A DNA stretch of 64,000 bases, taken from the NCBI RefSeq assembly GCF_000384115.1, contig NZ_KB913029.1:964907-1028906 (forward strand). The letters are read 5' to 3'. The notes beneath the pieces were generated by a model. That model saw nothing but the letters and a program-made list of their open reading frames with translations. It had not been told where the DNA came from and searched no databases. Positions 43,785 to 51,437 of this stretch are shown here, in pieces; the first letter of the stretch is position 1, and the number at the start of each line of letters is the position of its first letter. This DNA comes from Sporichthya polymorpha DSM 43042 (GTDB lineage: Bacteria > Actinomycetota > Actinomycetes > Sporichthyales > Sporichthyaceae). Position numbers and translations under genes: made by a program.

Positions 43785-44624
43785 ATGTCGACGACCACGC
43801 GAATCCGCCCCGGCCCCTGGTGGGCCGTCGACGTCGCGCGGCTGCGCATCCCGCTCGCGGCGTTCGCGATCGTGGCGATGCTGCTCGACGCCGTCGTGGG
43901 CCTGCCGTTGCCGCGGTTCACCAGCCTCGCCCTCGTGCTGGCGGCGCTGGCGCTGTACTTCCGCGGGGGCCGGGTCCACGCGACCCCGACGCTGCTCGAC
44001 GCCCCGGTGACCGGCCGGTGGTTCGCGGTGAACAGTCCCGCGGACAAGGTGCCGAGCCACGGGCTGCACGCGTACGGCCAGACCTACGCCGTCGACCTGA
44101 TCAACCAGCCGACCGGCGAGTGGAAGCTCGATCTGGGCTGGCGCGGCCCTCACACCCGGTCGCCCGCGGAGTACCCGGGCTTCGGGGCGCCGGTGCTCGC
44201 CCCCGCCGACGGGGTCGTGGTGCGGGCCAAGAACTCCCAGCGCGACCACGGGGCGCGGACCTCGTGGCCCGGCGTCCTGCTGATGACCGCCGAGGGTGCG
44301 CTGATGGAGGCGACGGGGCGGATTCTCGGCAACCACGTCGTGATCGACATCGGTGACGGTCGGTACGTGGCGCTCGCGCATCTTCGCCGCGGGTCGGTGA
44401 CGGTGCGTCGGGGCGACTCGGTGCAGGCCGGTCAGCAGATCGGCGAGTGCGGGAACTCGGGCAACTCCAGCGAGCCGCACCTGCACGTTCAGGTCATGGA
44501 CGCGCCCAGCATCTTCTTCGGCGCGGGCCTGCCGATGCGCTTCCGCGGAATGGTCACCGAGACCGGCGACGAGGTCGACGTCCCCTCGAACGAACAGGCG
44601 GTGCTGGCGAGTCCCGTCCACTGA
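43785..44624 (+). CDS. M23-family metallopeptidase, membrane-anchored
   Basis: The 279-residue protein has two N-terminal hydrophobic segments (about 16-60) and a peptidase M23 domain with the zinc-binding H-x-H in NSGNSSEPHLHVQVMD plus an upstream histidine/aspartate in HGLHAYGQTYAVDL. Such enzymes cut peptidoglycan cross-bridges or act as degenerate regulators. I chose the ATG at 43785; an in-frame ATG at 43752 would add 11 residues. It is 37 bases after the catabolic operon and not evidently related to it. Confidence 0.82.
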   Translation: MSTTTRIRPGPWWAVDVARLRIPLAAFAIVAMLLDAVVGLPLPRFTSLALVLAALALYFRGGRVHATPTLLDAPVTGRWFAVNSPADKVPSHGLHAYGQTYAVDLINQPTGEWKLDLGWRGPHTRSPAEYPGFGAPVLAPADGVVVRAKNSQRDHGARTSWPGVLLMTAEGALMEATGRILGNHVVIDIGDGRYVALAHLRRGSVTVRRGDSVQAGQQIGECGNSGNSSEPHLHVQVMDAPSIFFGAGLPMRFRGMVTETGDEVDVPSNEQAVLASPVH

Positions 44625-44640
44625 CGGCAGGGTGTGCTCC

Positions 44641-45264
44641 ATGAAGGAGCACCGGATCTTCGCCGCGTTCTACGACCGCATCATCGCGTCCGTCGAGAAG
44701 AAGGTGCTCGGCCGCCGCCGCCGCGCACTGCTCGGCCCCCTGACGGGCCGTGTGCTCGACGTCGGAGCGGGGACGGGCGTGAACATCCCGTACTTCGAGG
44801 CGGCGTCCCGGGTCGTGCTCGCCGAGCCCGACGGCGCGATGCGGGCGAAGCTGAACGCCAGGCTCGGCCAGGCCGCGGTGCCGGTCGAGGTCTCCGACGC
44901 CCCGGCGGAGAACCTTCCGTTCCCCGACGCCTCCTTCGACGCGGTGGTCTGCACGCTGGTGCTGTGCACCGTTGCCGACCCGGAGCGCGCGCTGTCCGAG
45001 ATCCACCGTGTGCTCGTCCCGGGCGGGACCCTCGTGGTGCTCGAGCACGTCGCGGCCCCCGCGGACGCTCGGTTGCACCGCTGGCAGCACCGCATCGGCC
45101 CGGTCTGGACCAAACTCGCCGCCGGCTGCGTCCTCACCCGCGACACCGCTGCGTCGGTCGAGAAGGCGGGGTTCACGTTCACCTCCCTCGACCGACTCCG
45201 CGAGCTCCCCGGCTGGATGCCCATCAGCCCGATGATCTCCGGCGTCGCCACGAAGCCGCTGTAG
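44641..45264 (+). CDS. Class I SAM-dependent methyltransferase
   Basis: The 207-residue protein has the SAM-binding glycine loop VLDVGAGTGVNIPYF, motif II DAVVCTLVLCTV and the post-motif HRVLVPGGTLVVLEHV, like UbiE/menaquinone-type and phospholipid methyltransferases. The substrate is unknown. I prefer the ATG at 44641; a GTG nine bases upstream is possible. A large multi-arm hairpin just after its stop probably ends transcription here. Confidence 0.82.
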   Translation: MKEHRIFAAFYDRIIASVEKKVLGRRRRALLGPLTGRVLDVGAGTGVNIPYFEAASRVVLAEPDGAMRAKLNARLGQAAVPVEVSDAPAENLPFPDASFDAVVCTLVLCTVADPERALSEIHRVLVPGGTLVVLEHVAAPADARLHRWQHRIGPVWTKLAAGCVLTRDTAASVEKAGFTFTSLDRLRELPGWMPISPMISGVATKPL

Positions 45265-45268
45265 TACG

Positions 45269-45340
45269 CGCTTCACTCGCTGGGAGCAGCCCTCACTCGC
45301 TCGGTCGGGCGAGTGAGGCCTGGCTGCGGCGAGTGAAGCG
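45269..45340. terminator. Three-tier inverted repeat after the methyltransferase gene
   Basis: The outer arms CGCTTCACTCGC (45269-45280) and GCGAGTGAAGCG (45329-45340) are perfect. A middle pair GCAGCC/GGCTGC and inner arms CCTCACTCGC (45291-45300) and GCGAGTGAGG (45309-45318) continue the stem. It starts five bases after the methyltransferase stop and marks the left side of the tandem paralogue island. Confidence 0.75.
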
Positions 45341-45437
45341 AAGATCGGCTTCCCAAGAAGTTGCTGAGGAAGCGTGACAATTCGGACATCCCGCCGATAG
45401 CTTTCACCTCCGCCGGTCGGGGGGCCGGTGGTTGTGA

Positions 45438-45451
45438 GATCCGGGGGGATC
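45438..45451 (+). promoter_or_regulatory. G6 ribosome-site hairpin, copy 1
   Basis: GATCCGGGGGGATC places six Gs, the likely ribosome site of the GTG start at 45457, between short complementary GATC ends. The same element precedes two further starts in the island (47450, 48316). Confidence 0.55.
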
Positions 45452-45456
45452 CTGCT

Positions 45457-46758
45457 GTGAAGCTGCGTGCACGCAAGTCCGTCGTCAGTACCGTCACCGC
45501 CTCGCTCGCGCTGGTCCTCGCCGGACCGGCCCTGACGGCGAACGCTTCCGCGGAAGCGTCCTCGGCCGTCACCGGCGCCGCACTGCTCCGGTTCCCGGAG
45601 TTCGCGGGCCTCACCGACAGCCGGGCCCTTCAGGACCCGCTGATGCTGCAGGGCCGTCTGACCGACGTCGCCGGCAAGGCCCTCGGCGGGGCGCAGGTCC
45701 TGATGGCCGCGTGGCCCTCGAACGACGCCGTCGCGAAGCTCCCGGTCGGCGGGTCGTTCTCCGTCGTCCCCGTCGCCCGCACCGTCGCCGGCCAGGACGG
45801 CTCGTACCAGTTGCGGTCGCTCGTCACCCCGCTGCTGACGTCCCTCACCGGCCGCGACGGCCTCGACGTCGAGCTCGACGTCTTCCACGGCGGCCGTCAC
45901 TACGTCTACCTGACCCAGCTCAAGTCCGTCGGCGGCACGACCTGGATCCACGACTTCGTCCGCGGCGTCGACGGCCAGGCCTCCGAGCTCCGCTCCTCCG
46001 CCACCAACGCCCTCGACCTCAGCTTCGATCCCGCCCAGGGCGAGAAGCTCGGCAAGGACCTAGGACGCGGTCTTAGCCTGCGGACCGGCAACGAGCCAAT
46101 CCCCGGCGGCCCGGCGTGCGGGAAGTACACGGTCTTCTCGACCGTGACGGCGTGGACGTTGGCGGCCACAACGGTCGCCCGCAACAAGACGCGGGCGCTG
46201 ACGACCTACACCGAGGACGCCTCGACCTCAACGAGCACCGGCTTCAGCATCGGTGGCGCCGGCGAGTTCAAAATCAACGGAGCTCGCTCCCGTACGTCCG
46301 AGTCCGGGGCCAGCTGGAGCCTCAATGCCAAGAAGAACCAGACGCTGACCCGAGACTACTTCGTGAAAGTCGAGCACGACACGCTCGAGCGGAAGTGCTT
46401 CGGAAACAAGTACGGCGAGTACCGCCACCAGTACGTCACCAGTCCGAGCCGCATCCGCCCCGGGTTCGACAACGCGCCGTCCCGGTACCCCGCGTGGAAC
46501 TGCCAGGAAGATGACGGGCGAACTGAACGTGCGCACGCCGACGATGTGTGGACCAAGACAACGAAAGCGGCCACGCACGATCAGGCGTTCACGTTCTTCC
46601 CGTTCGACGGAGCTTCCTTCACAGGACGTGCCTTGAGCGGCTACAGCCAGAACGTCAAGGTGTACTTCAAGTTCACCAACGAGAACGATGGCCTGTGGTG
46701 TGGTCACGCCGGCTTGCCCAACGCACCGGGTCAGCGTGTGCAAGGCTTGCTATCGTGA
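45457..46758 (+). CDS. Secreted protein of unknown family
   Basis: The 433-residue protein has a Sec signal peptide (basic KLRARK, hydrophobic VVSTVTASLALVLAGPALT, likely cleavage after ANASA). An N-terminal domain (about 60-190) has a carboxypeptidase-regulatory-like look (GKALGGAQVLMA, GQDGSYQLRSL). The C-terminal domain is Ser/Thr-rich (DASTSTSTGFSIGGAGEFKI) and contains four cysteines. A pore-forming or cell-surface role is only a guess. The GTG start follows the G6 element. It overlaps the first tandem paralogue (GTGA). The C-terminal end recurs in the relic gene at 47450. Codon use becomes less GC-extreme in its second half. Confidence 0.75.
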   Translation: MKLRARKSVVSTVTASLALVLAGPALTANASAEASSAVTGAALLRFPEFAGLTDSRALQDPLMLQGRLTDVAGKALGGAQVLMAAWPSNDAVAKLPVGGSFSVVPVARTVAGQDGSYQLRSLVTPLLTSLTGRDGLDVELDVFHGGRHYVYLTQLKSVGGTTWIHDFVRGVDGQASELRSSATNALDLSFDPAQGEKLGKDLGRGLSLRTGNEPIPGGPACGKYTVFSTVTAWTLAATTVARNKTRALTTYTEDASTSTSTGFSIGGAGEFKINGARSRTSESGASWSLNAKKNQTLTRDYFVKVEHDTLERKCFGNKYGEYRHQYVTSPSRIRPGFDNAPSRYPAWNCQEDDGRTERAHADDVWTKTTKAATHDQAFTFFPFDGASFTGRALSGYSQNVKVYFKFTNENDGLWCGHAGLPNAPGQRVQGLLS

Positions 46759-47414
46759 CCCAGTTCTGGGGATTCCTCCGGTCGCGTCCTGCGCTCGCAG
46801 TCACGGTGGCCGTCGGCCTGGTTGGCGCCTCCGCGGCCGGATTCGCGATCACGCGGAAGAGCACCGGCGCAGGTTCCCTGGAAGCGGCCGAGCCGGAGTC
46901 CGGATACTCCTTGACCCTCGACGAATCGCAGCGAACCTTCACCCTGAGCTCGCTGCACATCCGGGAGCCCGGTAAGCAGATTCGCATCCTCGAAGTCTCG
47001 GCACTCTCGTCACCGAACCTGCAGTACAGCGGAGCGGTCGTGGTCTGGCCACGTGATCACGCACGGCAGGCTCTCGCGATTGGACCCGGGTTTCCGGCAC
47101 CCGAACTGAAGATTCACCACGCTTTGAGCGAGGCCGTACCGCCATCAGAGACGAACGTGGCTCCGCTGCCGGGGGTCACCTTGCCACCGCCCCTCGCGAT
47201 CGCTGCCGGCTTCCGAGTGACATCCGGCGACCTGGGCGCCGTGAACGGCATTCGCGTCGTCTACACCGCGGACGGCGAGAAGATCATCAAGGACTTTCGG
47301 CAGAGCGTCATCGTCTGCGTGAAGCCGCGCTCCTGCGCAACGCCTGACGGCGAAGACCCCGCACAACGCCATGAGGCGATTCTCAACCAGTTCGGCCTGC
47401 TGCCCAAGGATTGA
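46755..47414 (+). CDS. Tandem family protein 1, single-pass membrane anchor
   Basis: The 219-residue protein has one N-terminal membrane segment (PALAVTVAVGLVGASAAGFA) and an extracellular domain. The domain blocks shared with the three following proteins are: LHIREPGKQIRILEVSALSS, then a GAVVVWPRD block, then HALSEAVPPSET, then AGFRVTSGDLGAVNGIRVVY, a cysteine pair (VCVKPRSC) and a C-terminal LLPKD. I do not recognise the family. It starts within the stop of the secreted protein gene, so the two are co-translated and may interact outside the cell. Confidence 0.75.
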   Translation: MTQFWGFLRSRPALAVTVAVGLVGASAAGFAITRKSTGAGSLEAAEPESGYSLTLDESQRTFTLSSLHIREPGKQIRILEVSALSSPNLQYSGAVVVWPRDHARQALAIGPGFPAPELKIHHALSEAVPPSETNVAPLPGVTLPPPLAIAAGFRVTSGDLGAVNGIRVVYTADGEKIIKDFRQSVIVCVKPRSCATPDGEDPAQRHEAILNQFGLLPKD

Positions 47415-47432
47415 TGGAAGATCCATCACTTT

Positions 47433-47448
47433 CGATTCGGGGGGATCG
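47433..47448 (+). promoter_or_regulatory. G6 ribosome-site hairpin, copy 2
   Basis: CGATTCGGGGGGATCG has CGAT/ATCG ends around the G6 tract, five bases before the ATG at 47450. It is nearly identical to copy 3 (48298-48315). Confidence 0.6.
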
Positions 47449-47449
47449 G

Positions 47450-47656
47450 ATGATCAGCACTCATCGGACTGCCGGAACCGGTGGGCTCGGGTGGGTGCCA
47501 GGGCTGAGCGCGCTCCTGGTCCTCAGCGATCAGGTGAAGTGGACATTCTTCTTCACCAAGAAGCGCGCAGGTTGGTGCGGTCTGACCGGGGGTCCGCTGG
47601 CGAACGGCCAGATCGTGCAAGGCTTCCACGCGGAACCTCAGGCGGATCGCCGATGA
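47450..47656 (+). pseudogene. Relic of a second secreted-protein gene (internally deleted)
   Basis: The 68-codon frame ends with VKWTFFFTKKRAGWCGLTGG followed by NGQIVQGF. This matches the last part of the secreted protein at 45457 (VKVYFKFTN, then LWCGHAG and GQRVQG). It begins right after a G6 ribosome-site element and overlaps the next tandem gene (ATGA), exactly as the full gene does. Only the start region and the last 30 codons remain, so a copy of the secreted gene seems to have lost its middle. It could still be translated to couple the next gene. Confidence 0.65.
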
Positions 47657-48279
47657 CAGAGTTGCCGCCCCTTCGTCTTCGAATCGCGGCGCTCTCGCTG
47701 GCGCTCGCTCTGACCGGTGCAGTGGCCGGCTGCGGTGGCGAAGACGCGTTCAAGCCGGATCGGCCCACCACCACGGCAGTGGGAAGTTTCGGGATCACTG
47801 CCGAACAGCGGAACTTCCACCTGAGCTTTCGGATCGAAAGGGCTGGATCCGAGATTCGCGTGTTGGATGTTCAGGCACTGACTGGCCCGAACGTGGAGTT
47901 CCTCGGTGCCGTCACCGTGTGGCCGAAGGACCTGCCCGGCAAGAACATGGGCTTCGGGCCGAAGTACCCACCGCCGGACGCCAAAGCGGTACACCCGCTC
48001 AGCGAGGTCATCCCAGCCGCCGAGACCCAGGTTGTACCGAAGCCGTTCGACGGGCCGCCTCCGGTCTACGTGGTGACCGGGTTCCGGCTCGTCAGTGGCG
48101 ACGTCGGCGCGATGAACGGGGTCCGGGTCACCTACGAGGCGGACGGCAAGAAGGAAACCGACACCTGGACCGTGGCAGCGATCGCCTGCCGCAAAACCTG
48201 CAAGGGACCGAACGGCTCCGACGACCCCAACTTCCAGAAGCGTGTGCTCTCGGAAGCCGGTCTGTTGCCGAAGGACTGA
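47653..48279 (+). CDS. Tandem family protein 2, lipoprotein form
   Basis: The 208-residue protein has a lipoprotein signal (LALALTGAVAGCGG, lipobox cysteine about residue 27) in place of the membrane helix of its paralogues. The mature part repeats the family blocks: GSEIRVLDVQALTGPNVEFL, GAVTVWPKD, HPLSEVIPAAET, TGFRLVSGDVGAMNGVRVTY, the cysteine pair CRKTC and the ending EAGLLPKD. It overlaps the relic gene at 47450 by four bases. The function is unknown. The change of anchor type within one tandem array suggests the extracellular domain is the working part. Confidence 0.75.
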   Translation: MTELPPLRLRIAALSLALALTGAVAGCGGEDAFKPDRPTTTAVGSFGITAEQRNFHLSFRIERAGSEIRVLDVQALTGPNVEFLGAVTVWPKDLPGKNMGFGPKYPPPDAKAVHPLSEVIPAAETQVVPKPFDGPPPVYVVTGFRLVSGDVGAMNGVRVTYEADGKKETDTWTVAAIACRKTCKGPNGSDDPNFQKRVLSEAGLLPKD

Positions 48280-48297
48280 GCCCGTCACATTCGTACG

Positions 48298-48315
48298 TCG
48301 ATTCGGGGGGATCGA
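48298..48315 (+). promoter_or_regulatory. G6 ribosome-site hairpin, copy 3
   Basis: TCGATTCGGGGGGATCGA has 5-base complementary ends (TCGAT/ATCGA) with the G6 ribosome site in the loop, and abuts the ATG at 48316. It has the longest stem of the three copies. Confidence 0.6.
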
Positions 48316-49020
48316 ATGAACACGCTCGTCGGAATGCCGGAGCCCGCGGTCACCAACGCCGTCGAACCCACGCCGGCCCAGCTATGGCGAGACCGATGGC
48401 TCTGGCCGCTGGGGCAAGCTGTCATTGTCCTGGCCGTCTTCGCCATCACCGTGTCGGTCACGTTGTGGACCCAGCGCGACACCTCGTTCGACCTCGGCGA
48501 CATGCCGCAACGTGTCGAGACCAGAGTTCCCGTCGACGCCAAGGGCGACTTCACCTACGGGATGATGTACATCGACGAGCCCGGCAAGAACGTACGCATC
48601 CTCAGCGTCAATGCGTTGACCTCGTCCAACGTGCAGTTCCTCGGCGCCTCCACGATCTGGCCTCGCACCATCCCCTACGGCATGCAGGGCCGGGGTCCCG
48701 GCTACCCGATGAAGCACGCGATCGAGCTGCACCCCGCGAGCGAGCCGATTCCCGCTTCCGAGACCGCGTTCATCGACCGGGAGGAGCGAAGCTCGCCGGA
48801 CCCCATCACCGTCCTGGCCGGCTTCCGACTCCTCTCCGGTGACATCGGCGCCTTCAGCGGCGTGCAGCTTGTGTACTCCGCGGACGGGAAGATCGTGCGT
48901 CAGGTCTACGACTACGCGGCGTTCCTCTGCCACAAGCGCGAGCATTGCCAGCCTCCCGAAGGGATCGGCCACTTCGACTGGACCGAGAACACGCTCCGCG
49001 GCTTCGGCCTCGTCCACTGA
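48316..49020 (+). CDS. Tandem family protein 3, single-pass membrane anchor
   Basis: The 234-residue protein has a cytoplasmic N terminus of about 30 residues, one membrane segment (PLGQAVIVLAVFAITVSVTL) and the family extracellular domain: YIDEPGKNVRILSVNALTSS, GASTIWPR, HPASEPIPASET, AGFRLLSGDIGAFSGVQLVY and a cysteine pair (LCHKREHC). It is the longest paralogue. It starts directly after a G6 element, has no secreted-protein gene in front of it, and is followed 23 bases later by the fourth copy. Confidence 0.75.
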   Translation: MNTLVGMPEPAVTNAVEPTPAQLWRDRWLWPLGQAVIVLAVFAITVSVTLWTQRDTSFDLGDMPQRVETRVPVDAKGDFTYGMMYIDEPGKNVRILSVNALTSSNVQFLGASTIWPRTIPYGMQGRGPGYPMKHAIELHPASEPIPASETAFIDREERSSPDPITVLAGFRLLSGDIGAFSGVQLVYSADGKIVRQVYDYAAFLCHKREHCQPPEGIGHFDWTENTLRGFGLVH

Positions 49021-49043
49021 CCCGGCGATCGAGGAGACCAAAC

Positions 49044-49703
49044 GTGTACTACGACTCCCAGTGGGACGCGCCGGCGTGGTTGAACCGCCGACTCGGCTGG
49101 ATCGTCACCGGCGTGATCACCGCGCTGTTTCTCGTCGTCGGGTCGTCCTGGGCCTGGGCCCAGACGCGACCCGAGCCGTTCCGGGTCGACACGCCTCAGA
49201 TCGGGGCCGCGGGCGTGGCGATGGACCGCAACCAGGTGTTCCACATCGGCTTCGACTACGTGAAGGCAACGGGGAAGTCGTTCCAGCTCCTGGATGCGCA
49301 GGCGATCACGTCCACGAACGTCGAATTCCTCGGAGCGGTCGCCGCACTGGCGCAGGACGGCGCGACCGGCGTGGGCGTCGGCCCCGCCTTCCCACCGAAG
49401 GAGGTCAAGGCGACCTTCCCGATCGGAACCACGATCCCGGACACCGCCACCGACTACACACCTCGCGGCTGGGCCGAACCCGCGCGAGTGTCCCTGATCG
49501 CCGGCTTCCGTCTGACGCACGGTGAGATCGGCGGCGTCAACGGCATCCGCGTCGTCTATGCAGTCGATGGCAAGCGCCACACCGCCATCGCCCGACATGC
49601 GGCGATCGTCTGCTCGAACGGCTGCAAGCCGTACCTGGATGCGGACGACGACTGGGAGCACAACGCCCTCCGCGTCCTCGGCCTGCTCCCGGCCGAGGAC
49701 TGA
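49044..49703 (+). CDS. Tandem family protein 4, single-pass membrane anchor
   Basis: The 219-residue protein has one membrane segment (LGWIVTGVITALFLVVGSSW) and the family domain: KSFQLLDAQAITSTNVEFLG, AGFRLTHGEIGGVNGIRVVY, cysteine pair VCSNGC and ending LRVLGLLPAED. The WP block of the other copies is altered (AVAALAQDG), so it is the most diverged. The start is a GTG with GAGGAG (49031-49036) rather than a G6 element. A long inverted repeat follows the stop. Confidence 0.75.
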   Translation: MYYDSQWDAPAWLNRRLGWIVTGVITALFLVVGSSWAWAQTRPEPFRVDTPQIGAAGVAMDRNQVFHIGFDYVKATGKSFQLLDAQAITSTNVEFLGAVAALAQDGATGVGVGPAFPPKEVKATFPIGTTIPDTATDYTPRGWAEPARVSLIAGFRLTHGEIGGVNGIRVVYAVDGKRHTAIARHAAIVCSNGCKPYLDADDDWEHNALRVLGLLPAED

Positions 49704-49713
49704 TCCCCCACCC

Positions 49714-49784
49714 AGCGACAGGGTTGCAACAGCTGAGGCGGTTCCGAGCCGTCGGGTCGCCTCATACGTTGCAACCCTGTCGCT
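49714..49784. terminator. Long two-part inverted repeat ending the tandem island
   Basis: AGCGACAGGGTTGCAAC (49714-49730) and GTTGCAACCCTGTCGCT (49768-49784) are exact 17-base reverse complements. The loop holds an inner pair TGAGGCG/CGCCTCA. It lies between convergent genes and probably stops transcription from both. Confidence 0.8.
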
Positions 49785-49823
49785 CACTGGGGCGGGGGCC
49801 GAGGTGGCGGGGCTCGACCCGCG

Positions 49824-51404
49824 TCAGGCCCGCTCGAGGACGGTGACGGTGCCGGCGGTGCCGTCGACGCGGACGAGGTCGCCGGTGCGGAGGTCGCGGG
49901 TGCCGGTGCGGGTGTTGACGACGCACGGGAGGCCGAGCTCCCGGGCGACGACGGCGGCGTGGGAAAGGGCACTGCCGATGTCGACGACGAGCGCGGAGGA
50001 CAGGAACATCACGGAGGACCACGAGGGGTCGGTCGTCGGGGACACCAGGATCTCGTCGGGCTCGACGGCGTCGAAGTCGGGCGTCAGCAGCACGCGCACA
50101 CGGCCCTCGACCACGCCGGCGCTCGCGCCGATCCCGCTGACCACGTCGGCCGCGGTGTCGGAGGCCGGAATCGGGACCGGGGTCCCCTTCCAGCTGCCCG
50201 GCAGGACCAGCTGCTGGTACTCGGCCCGGCGGGCACGGCGCAGCGACACCAGCTCCTTCGCCTCCGGCGGCGGGCCGAGCATCAGCTCACGCCACGTCAG
50301 GTAGAAGGCGTCGTCGGGGTCGGCGAGCAGACCGTCCTTCGCCAGCAGCTCCCCCAGCCGCCGGGCGGCGGCGCGGGTGCCGTCGATCCCCTGCAGAAAC
50401 GAGCGCTTGCCGACGCCACGCATCGGGATCCGCTTCGCGGCCAGGTCCAGTACCGCGGCGACGCCGGGACGCTGCCACCGCGGCACCGCCGCCAGCACCT
50501 CCGCCCGAGCCGCTCGCTCGGACTCGGCGCGCCGCCGTTCGATCTGCGTCGGCGACGCCGACTCCGGCTCGTCGGCGTACCGGGAGACCAGGGCTACCAG
50601 CGGGCTGCAGTCCTCACGCCACACCCGGGACGAGATCTCGCCCTCCGCCGGGCCGTGAAAGCCGTGACGGGCAGTGACCTGATCCAGCGTCAGCTTTCCC
50701 CGCGACGCACGCCAGAGATCAGACACGACCGCCATCTCCGCCCCACCGGACCCGGACAGCGCACCGACGTCGCCCACCCCCACCCGGCGGACCAGCGCCG
50801 TCAGCAGGTCGTACACCGGCGACACGCAGGTCATCAGGCAGAGCGTGTGCAGCGTCAGGGTGCGGCCGAACCACTGCATCCCGATCCGCAGGCCGGCGAC
50901 GGCCTCCCCACGGTCCCAGCTCGCCGACGCCGCCGTCTGCGCCGCCCACCACGCATCGGCCTCGACCGCGAGACGCCGCACCCGGGCCGGCGTCGCGAGC
51001 GCAACGGCGGGCAACCTCGCCGCGACCGCCGGGTACTGCGCCCGGGTCGGGGCGAACTCGAGGTCGTCCGGGACGCGTCCGAAGATCCCCGCGGCGACCT
51101 GCTGCCCCGACGTGCCCGGCATGCGGTCCCCGACCGTGGCGAGGAACTGCACCTGCATGGCCATGCGGCCGCAGAAGACGCGGACGATGCGGTCGTGGAC
51201 GTCGTCAGGTGCCGCCCGCTCGCCGGCGGTCAGCGCCCCCGCGCGGAACAACGCCTCCCGCGCCGCCCGCTCGCCCACGTGGCCCCACACCGACCATCCC
51301 AGCGGGGACAGCACACCCGGCGCGGCCTCGCCCATGTTGTCGGTCGACCACCACAGCGATTCCGCGGTCGGGTCGTTCAGGGTGTCCCAGGGCTCGCCGC
51401 TCAT
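49824..51404 (-). CDS. PEP-utilising/phosphohistidine-swivel protein without ATP-grasp domain, copy 2
   Basis: The 526-residue protein begins WWSTDNMGEAAPGVLSPLGW, has a long helical middle and ends with the swivel domain (about 435-526) in which the histidine is in SALSHAAVVARELGLPCVV. As in the copies at 36985 and 54768, the ATP-grasp domain is absent. Rifampin phosphotransferase uses these two parts plus ATP-grasp to phosphorylate a hydroxyl group. It follows the SDR gene by 33 bases on the same strand and is near a P450. Whether it transfers phosphate is unknown. Confidence 0.8.
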   Translation of the reverse strand: MSGEPWDTLNDPTAESLWWSTDNMGEAAPGVLSPLGWSVWGHVGERAAREALFRAGALTAGERAAPDDVHDRIVRVFCGRMAMQVQFLATVGDRMPGTSGQQVAAGIFGRVPDDLEFAPTRAQYPAVAARLPAVALATPARVRRLAVEADAWWAAQTAASASWDRGEAVAGLRIGMQWFGRTLTLHTLCLMTCVSPVYDLLTALVRRVGVGDVGALSGSGGAEMAVVSDLWRASRGKLTLDQVTARHGFHGPAEGEISSRVWREDCSPLVALVSRYADEPESASPTQIERRRAESERAARAEVLAAVPRWQRPGVAAVLDLAAKRIPMRGVGKRSFLQGIDGTRAAARRLGELLAKDGLLADPDDAFYLTWRELMLGPPPEAKELVSLRRARRAEYQQLVLPGSWKGTPVPIPASDTAADVVSGIGASAGVVEGRVRVLLTPDFDAVEPDEILVSPTTDPSWSSVMFLSSALVVDIGSALSHAAVVARELGLPCVVNTRTGTRDLRTGDLVRVDGTAGTVTVLERA

Positions 51405-51437
51405 GGACGCATTGTCTGGACTGGATGTCCGGTTTGT

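Noticed and set aside
45374..45402. Sigma-28 promoter before the secreted-protein gene (GCCGATAG at 45393)
   Set aside because: The -10-like octamer matches, but the sequence 11 bases upstream (GTGACAAT) does not resemble the TCAGGT or TAAAGT -35; probably chance.
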